NCBI GenBank assembly: GCA_045649485.1
Contig: JAZRPZ010000002.1
Span: 1 to 18,423, forward strand
DNA: 18,423 nt
Direction: 5' to 3'
DNA from: RUG11247 sp045649485
GTDB lineage: Bacteria > Bacillota > Clostridia > Christensenellales > Aristaeellaceae
Under the pieces are notes generated by a model, which did not search any database, was not told the origin of the DNA, and saw only the letters and a program-made list of their open reading frames with translations. Below, in pieces: positions 14,528 to 18,423 of this stretch. The position numbers and the translations under genes were made by a program. Positions within the stretch are counted from its first letter, which is position 1; every line of letters begins with the position of its first letter.

Positions 14528-15001
14528 ATGCTGAAAAAGATGCTTAGGGGCGCATGTATCGTTGCGCCTGCACTTGTTGCGGATAGAATTACCAAAGTCT
14601 GGGCGATGGGCGGCATGGAGACAGGCAGCGTGATTCCCGGCATAGTTGGTTTCAGATATGCCGAAAATACCGGCGTTGCTTTTTCGTTTATGAGCGGTAT
14701 GCCATGGCTTGTGAATGTGCTTTCCGTCTCACTGGTTATCGCGCTGACGATCCTTCTCATTGCGGACAAGGGATTCAGCAGAGCAGCGAGATTCGGCATG
14801 TGGCTTATAGTTGTCGGCGGTCTGGGAAATCTTTACGACAGGCTGGCTTACGGCTATGTAGTAGATTTTATTGAACTGCTGTTTATGAACTTTGCCATAT
14901 TCAATGTGGCGGATATATGCGTGTGCTGCGGTGCGGTGATCGCGGGTATTGCGCTGGTGTTTTTTGATATGAAGGATAATAAGACCACGGAGGATGCCTG
15001 A
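14528..15001 (+). CDS. lspA: Lipoprotein signal peptidase (signal peptidase II)
   Basis: LspA cuts the signal peptide from diacylated prolipoproteins after Lgt has acted. The 157-residue protein has four membrane segments and the catalytic aspartate pair: D113 in YVVDFIE and D129 in FNVADI. It also has YAENTGVAFSF (about 44-54) and GGLGNLYDRL (about 97-106). The start ATG at 14528 follows GGAGG (14516-14520) by 7 nt, and the stop is followed by the next gene after one base. The substrate-processing partner Lgt is encoded on the opposite strand at 8866-9777. Confidence 0.96.
   Translation: MLKKMLRGACIVAPALVADRITKVWAMGGMETGSVIPGIVGFRYAENTGVAFSFMSGMPWLVNVLSVSLVIALTILLIADKGFSRAARFGMWLIVVGGLGNLYDRLAYGYVVDFIELLFMNFAIFNVADICVCCGAVIAGIALVFFDMKDNKTTEDA
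14989..14993 (+). promoter_or_regulatory. Ribosome binding site inside lspA that decides the next start
   Basis: GGAGG (14989-14993) abuts an ATG at 14994, which is too close for initiation. It stands 9 nt before the in-frame GTG at 15003. GTG is therefore the likely start of the pseudouridine synthase. Confidence 0.6.
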
Positions 15002-15002
15002 A

Positions 15003-15941
15003 GTGGCTGAACAGATAAAAATTACGGCTGATACCGCCGACAGACTGGATGTTATTGTAGCGGCAGCAGCTGATGTGACACGTTCCCGCGCTGCTGCGCT
15101 TATCAAGGATGGACGTGTACTGGCTGACGGTGTTGCGCGTCAGAAGGCGGGCTTCGATGTCAAGCCCGGTATGGAGATTGAGATAAATGTTCCCGACGCC
15201 GCGCCTGCGAAGGCCGTGGCTCAGGATATCGATATAGAAGTTATATATCAGGACAGCGACCTTGCGGTGGTCTTCAAGCCCTCCGGCATGGTGGCCCATC
15301 CTGCTGCGGGCAATCCCGACGGCACGCTGGTTAATGCGCTGCTCAACAAGCTGGACAGTCTTTCCGGCATCGGCGGAGAGATGCGTCCGGGACTTGTGCA
15401 CCGCATAGACAAGGATACTTCGGGTCTTCTGCTTATTGCCAAAAATGACAAGGCGCATCTGTATCTTTCCGAGCAGATAGCCGCACATACCGTTGAACGG
15501 GCTTACCTTGCCATACTGGAAGGCAGACTGAAGACAGATACCGGTTTTGTGGATGCGCCCATAGGCAGGCACCCTTCCGACAGGAAGAAGATGGCTATCG
15601 TGCCCGGCGGCAGGGAAGCGCGTACCAACTGGCACGTTATTGAAGAACTGAAGTCCGCTTCTCTGGTGGAATGTGTGCTGACTACAGGACGCACCCATCA
15701 GATACGCGTACATATGTCCTCCAAGGGCCATGCTGTTTTGGGAGACCCCGTTTATGCCCATAAGGGAATGAGCGACAAGGTGTCCGGCGGACAGCTGCTG
15801 CATGCCTATAAGATAGGCTTTACCCATCCTACCACAGGCGAGCGCATGCTTTTCACTGCGCCGCCGGAGGAACGCTTTGTTGCATGGTATAAGAAGCTGG
15901 GCGGCACAAACACCGAGCTTTTCGAAGTGCTGAAAAAATAA
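15003..15941 (+). CDS. rluD: RluD-family 23S rRNA pseudouridine synthase
   Basis: RluA/RluD enzymes convert uridine to pseudouridine in 23S rRNA. The 312-residue protein has an N-terminal S4 RNA-binding domain (about 10-70) and the catalytic domain. The signature HRIDKDTSGLLLI covers about 133-145, and the second aspartate (D138 from the GTG start) is the catalytic one. RTHQIRVHM and HAVLGDPVYA follow at about 227-245. It is last in a DUF5665-lspA-rluD run, and a similar lspA-rluD pairing is common in Bacillota. The symbol is assigned by family; closely related paralogues exist. Confidence 0.93.
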   Translation: MAEQIKITADTADRLDVIVAAAADVTRSRAAALIKDGRVLADGVARQKAGFDVKPGMEIEINVPDAAPAKAVAQDIDIEVIYQDSDLAVVFKPSGMVAHPAAGNPDGTLVNALLNKLDSLSGIGGEMRPGLVHRIDKDTSGLLLIAKNDKAHLYLSEQIAAHTVERAYLAILEGRLKTDTGFVDAPIGRHPSDRKKMAIVPGGREARTNWHVIEELKSASLVECVLTTGRTHQIRVHMSSKGHAVLGDPVYAHKGMSDKVSGGQLLHAYKIGFTHPTTGERMLFTAPPEERFVAWYKKLGGTNTELFEVLKK

Positions 15942-15953
15942 TATCTTAATATA

Positions 15954-16010
15954 TGCCGGAGTACGGACGTTCTTTGAAAGGAATTGCACGCACTCCGGCG
16001 AATTTTAATA
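15954..16010 (+). terminator. Possible terminator after the RluD gene
   Basis: GCCGGAGT (15955-15962) pairs with ACTCCGGC (15992-15999). A 29-nt interior separates the arms and AATTTTAATAT follows. The long loop makes this a weak terminator call. Confidence 0.45.
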
Positions 16011-16019
16011 TATGGAAAA

Positions 16020-16046
16020 GGCGCGGTTTTGAGAAAAAACTGTGCC
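16020..16046 (+). promoter_or_regulatory. Leader hairpin before the GH2 gene
   Basis: GGCGCGGTTTT (16020-16030) pairs with AAAACTGTGCC (16036-16046) over 11 bp with two G-U pairs and a 5-nt loop. No T-run follows on the plus strand. No clear sigma-A promoter is visible in the 176-base gap, so this may be a leader structure or a binding site. Confidence 0.4.
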
Positions 16047-16117
16047 GTGCGTCGGACGGAATTCCACCGGCAGCAGTATTGAAACATCGATAATTATTGA
16101 TAGGGGAGGACAAAAAT

Positions 16118-18358
16118 ATGAGGATCTCTCTTAACGGCGAATGGAAACTCAGATATCATCTGGAAGAAAAGAACATGCCTCAGGTGTGCGAATGGCCGGA
16201 GATAGCGGCGCAGGTGCCCGGAAATGTGGAGCTTGACCTGTGGCGCGCAGGCGTGGAAAAGGACCCCTTCTGGGATGAAAACATATATGATTACCGCAAG
16301 TATGAATTCTATCGCTGGCAGTTCGAGCGCAGCTTTGATGTGCCTTCCGTTGAGACAGACGGCAAGTTCATCATCGTGTTCGAGGGCCTGAATACCTATG
16401 CGGATGTATTCGTGAACGATATCAAGGTCGGCTATGCGGACAATATGTTCGTTACCCATAAATTTGATATCACCGGCGCTGTGAAGCAGGGCGAAAACAA
16501 CGTAAAGGTAATTATTTATTCCGGAATGAATATTGCCCGTGAACTGGACTATCCCGTAAGCGTGCACGGCGGCGAGGGCAGCGATGAATACGTTTTCCAG
16601 CGCAGGCCTCCGTCCAGTTTTGGTTGGGATATCATGGGCCGATTCCCCTCTGCGGGCATGTGGCGCGATGTTTATGTGGCCGAAGAGAAGCCTACCCGCA
16701 TTGATCAGGTATATTATGCGACCCGTTCCTGCAATGCGAAGAGGGCGTATATCTTCTGCAAATACCGCTTCAAGACGGATGATCCCATGATCGAGGGCTT
16801 CTCCGTGCGCATGACCGTGGGCGACGCCGTTGTCGAGCAGAATGCGTATTTTGTTTCCGGACAGCTTGGTATAAGCATCGAAAATCCCCGCCTGTGGTGG
16901 CCCCGCGGCTACGGTGAGGCGGCGCTGTATGATGCAAAGTTTGAAATTCTGAAGGACGGCATCGTGGTGGACAGCCGTACCGAGCGCATCGGTATCCGTG
17001 TACTGGAGATCGACCACAAGATGCTGCCCGATGATGAGGGCGAGTTCCTCATTAAGTGCAATGGAGTGCCGATCCTTGCAAAGGGTTCCAACTGGGTACC
17101 GCTGGATGCACTGCACAGCCGCGATGCGGAGCGTTACGAGAAGGCACTGGCGCTGTTTGATGAGGCTAACTGCAACATCGTGCGCTGCTGGGGCGGCAAT
17201 GTATACGAGGACCACAAGTTCTTCGATCTGTGCGATGAATACGGCATCATGGTATGGCAGGATTTCGCCATGGCATGCGCTATGTATTCTCAGGACAAGC
17301 CGTTCCTCGATGTTATCGAGCGAGAGGCTACACAGATCGTGCGTAAGCTGCGCAACCATCCTTCCATACTGCTGTGGGCGGGTGACAACGAGGTTGACGA
17401 AGGTCTTGACGGATTGGGATTCAGGCCCGACAGCAACAAGTACAATGCCGTTACCCGAGAAGCGCTGCCCCGTGTCGTACGTCAGAACGACCCCTACCGC
17501 ATGTATCTGCCTTCCTCTCCCTATATGGATTTCGGCGTTGGACACTACGAAGTGCCCGAGCAGCACAACTGGGGCGCACGTGCATATTTCAAGGATGATT
17601 TCTACAAGCATTCCACTGCCCACTTTATTTCCGAGTGCGGCTATCACGGCTGCCCCGCGCCCGAATCGCTGGCGAAGTATATTCCCGCGGATAAGCTGTG
17701 GCCCTATACCAATTCTTCCTGGAACACTCACAATACCGATTACCTGCCCAAGGGTGAGCGTGGTTACAACCGCAATCAGCTGATGGCGGATCAGGTGAAC
17801 ATCATGTTCGGCTATGTGCCGGATGATCTGGAGACCTTCTCCCGTCTGTCTCAGGTGGTACAGGCTGAGGCGAAGAAGTTCTTCGTTGAGCGCACCCGCA
17901 TCAAGAAGTGGCGCAGGACGGGCATTATCTGGTGGAACATGCTGGACGGCTGGCCTCAGATATCCGACGCCATCGTGGACTATTATTTCGTGAAGAAGCG
18001 TGCCTTCGATTACATCAAGCGCGTGCAGAAGAAGACCTGCATTATGCTGGACGAACTGCGCGACTGGGGTCATGAGGTAATTCTGGGCAACGACAGCCGC
18101 GAGGCATTTGAAGTGAAGTACCGCATTTGGGACGGCGATACCGGCGAGGTATATCTCGAGGGCTGCGACTATTCTCCCGCAAACGAGAACGTACATCTGG
18201 GCCACATCCGTGTGCTGGCAGGTCAGCAGAAGCTGATACTCATCGAATGGGAGATTGGCGGCGTGAAGCATTACAACCACTACATTACCGGTTATCCCCA
18301 CTATGATGCACAGAAGATGCTGAAGTGGATCGAGAAGATCGACGCTTTGGATAGGTGA
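16118..18358 (+). CDS. GH2-family beta-mannosidase-type glycoside hydrolase
   Basis: The predicted protein has 746 residues and no signal peptide. An N-terminal sugar-binding sandwich (about 1-190) ends in SSFGWDIMGRFPSAGMWR (166-183). An immunoglobulin-like domain (about 195-300) and the TIM barrel (about 305-640) follow. The barrel carries KGSNWVPLDA (322-331), VRCWGGNVYED (355-365), WQDFAMACAMY (380-390), the acid/base E425 in LLWAGDNE and the nucleophile E506 in FISECGYHG. These details resemble beta-mannosidases more than beta-galactosidases. Removal of terminal beta-mannose is the leading guess; exo-glucosaminidase or a related activity cannot be excluded. The short C-terminus (640-746) holds a last beta domain. 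The ATG at 16118 follows GGAGG (16105-16109) by 8 nt, and a TTG at 16097 is upstream of that site. The gene ends in a hairpin repeat also found behind the GH106-like gene. Confidence 0.88.
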   Translation: MRISLNGEWKLRYHLEEKNMPQVCEWPEIAAQVPGNVELDLWRAGVEKDPFWDENIYDYRKYEFYRWQFERSFDVPSVETDGKFIIVFEGLNTYADVFVNDIKVGYADNMFVTHKFDITGAVKQGENNVKVIIYSGMNIARELDYPVSVHGGEGSDEYVFQRRPPSSFGWDIMGRFPSAGMWRDVYVAEEKPTRIDQVYYATRSCNAKRAYIFCKYRFKTDDPMIEGFSVRMTVGDAVVEQNAYFVSGQLGISIENPRLWWPRGYGEAALYDAKFEILKDGIVVDSRTERIGIRVLEIDHKMLPDDEGEFLIKCNGVPILAKGSNWVPLDALHSRDAERYEKALALFDEANCNIVRCWGGNVYEDHKFFDLCDEYGIMVWQDFAMACAMYSQDKPFLDVIEREATQIVRKLRNHPSILLWAGDNEVDEGLDGLGFRPDSNKYNAVTREALPRVVRQNDPYRMYLPSSPYMDFGVGHYEVPEQHNWGARAYFKDDFYKHSTAHFISECGYHGCPAPESLAKYIPADKLWPYTNSSWNTHNTDYLPKGERGYNRNQLMADQVNIMFGYVPDDLETFSRLSQVVQAEAKKFFVERTRIKKWRRTGIIWWNMLDGWPQISDAIVDYYFVKKRAFDYIKRVQKKTCIMLDELRDWGHEVILGNDSREAFEVKYRIWDGDTGEVYLEGCDYSPANENVHLGHIRVLAGQQKLILIEWEIGGVKHYNHYITGYPHYDAQKMLKWIEKIDALDR

Positions 18359-18361
18359 CGC

Positions 18362-18423
18362 GCAGGAGCTCTGCCCCTGCCCCCCGCCAAAGGACGCTGT
18401 CCTTTGGAATCCTGCTTAGGGAC
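18362..18423 (+). repeat. Second, partial copy of the hairpin chain, behind the GH2 gene
   Basis: Read downstream of the GH2 stop, the order is a GCAGG/CCTGC stem with one mismatch (18362-18380), a perfect CCAAAGGAC/GTCCTTTGG stem (18387-18395 with 18399-18407), then CTTAGGGAC. The last matches the first arm of the next stem and is cut by the window end. This is the same order as in the minus-strand copy at 45-144. Confidence 0.75.

Noticed and set aside
14901..15989. A 362-codon open frame antisense to the RluD gene
   Set aside because: Codon-aligned shadow overlapping lspA and rluD; no independent support.
16094..18301. A 735-codon open frame antisense to the GH2 gene
   Set aside because: Codon-aligned shadow. 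The GH2 catalytic motifs are on the plus strand.
1..18423. The window as a mobile element bounded by inverted repeats (left and right hairpin chains are inverted relative to each other)
   Set aside because: No transposase, integrase or target-site duplication is visible, and the interior is a conserved housekeeping block. The inversion follows simply from each chain lying behind an outward-facing gene.

Overview
The window reads as a chromosomal segment of a Gram-positive, low-to-mid GC anaerobe of the Bacillota, most likely class Clostridia and possibly a gut member. The evidence is the GGAGG-type ribosome binding sites, sigma-A-like promoters, and a block of SepF, YggT, YlmH and DivIVA genes. 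No tRNA, rRNA, CRISPR array, transposase or phage gene was seen.

Layout. (1) 1-148: a chain of four perfect hairpins directly behind the 3' end of a minus-strand GH106-like glycosidase gene (3113 to 156). (2) 3114-3444: a divergent promoter region. (3) 3445-4740: a tandem class II aldolase/adducin protein. (4) 4860-5669: a MerR-type regulator preceded by a promoter with the 19-bp spacer typical of MerR control. (5) 6734 to 5712 (minus): an XpaC-family membrane protein, convergent with the MerR gene across a shared terminator. (6) 6858-8843: an ADP-ribosylglycohydrolase-fold protein with a C-terminal beta-sandwich half. (7) 9777 to 8866 (minus): lgt, convergent with gene 6 across a bidirectional terminator. 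(8) 9924-15941: a co-directional block of a HlyD-like protein, yggS, sepF, yggT, ylmH, divIVA, a DUF5665 protein, lspA and an RluD-family pseudouridine synthase. (9) 16118-18358: a beta-mannosidase-type GH2 enzyme, followed by a second, partial copy of the hairpin chain in the same orientation relative to its gene.

How the parts work together. Genes 9924-15941 are a housekeeping block for cell division (SepF, DivIVA, YggT, YlmH), PLP homeostasis (YggS), lipoprotein maturation (LspA, with Lgt just upstream on the other strand) and rRNA modification (RluD-like). Around it lie three putative glycan-active enzymes (GH106-like, ADP-ribosylglycohydrolase-like, GH2). None shows a signal peptide, so they probably work on imported oligosaccharides or metabolites in the cytoplasm. 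The aldolase could act on a sugar phosphate from the same diet; this is inference.

The items most worth following are the shared hairpin chain behind both terminal glycosidase genes, the ADP-ribosylglycohydrolase/beta-sandwich fusion, the aldolase with a decayed second half, and the well-formed MerR autoregulatory promoter. Several start codons were set from ribosome-binding-site position and are shorter than the longest open frame. I did not find evidence strong enough to claim a wholly new defence or mobile system.
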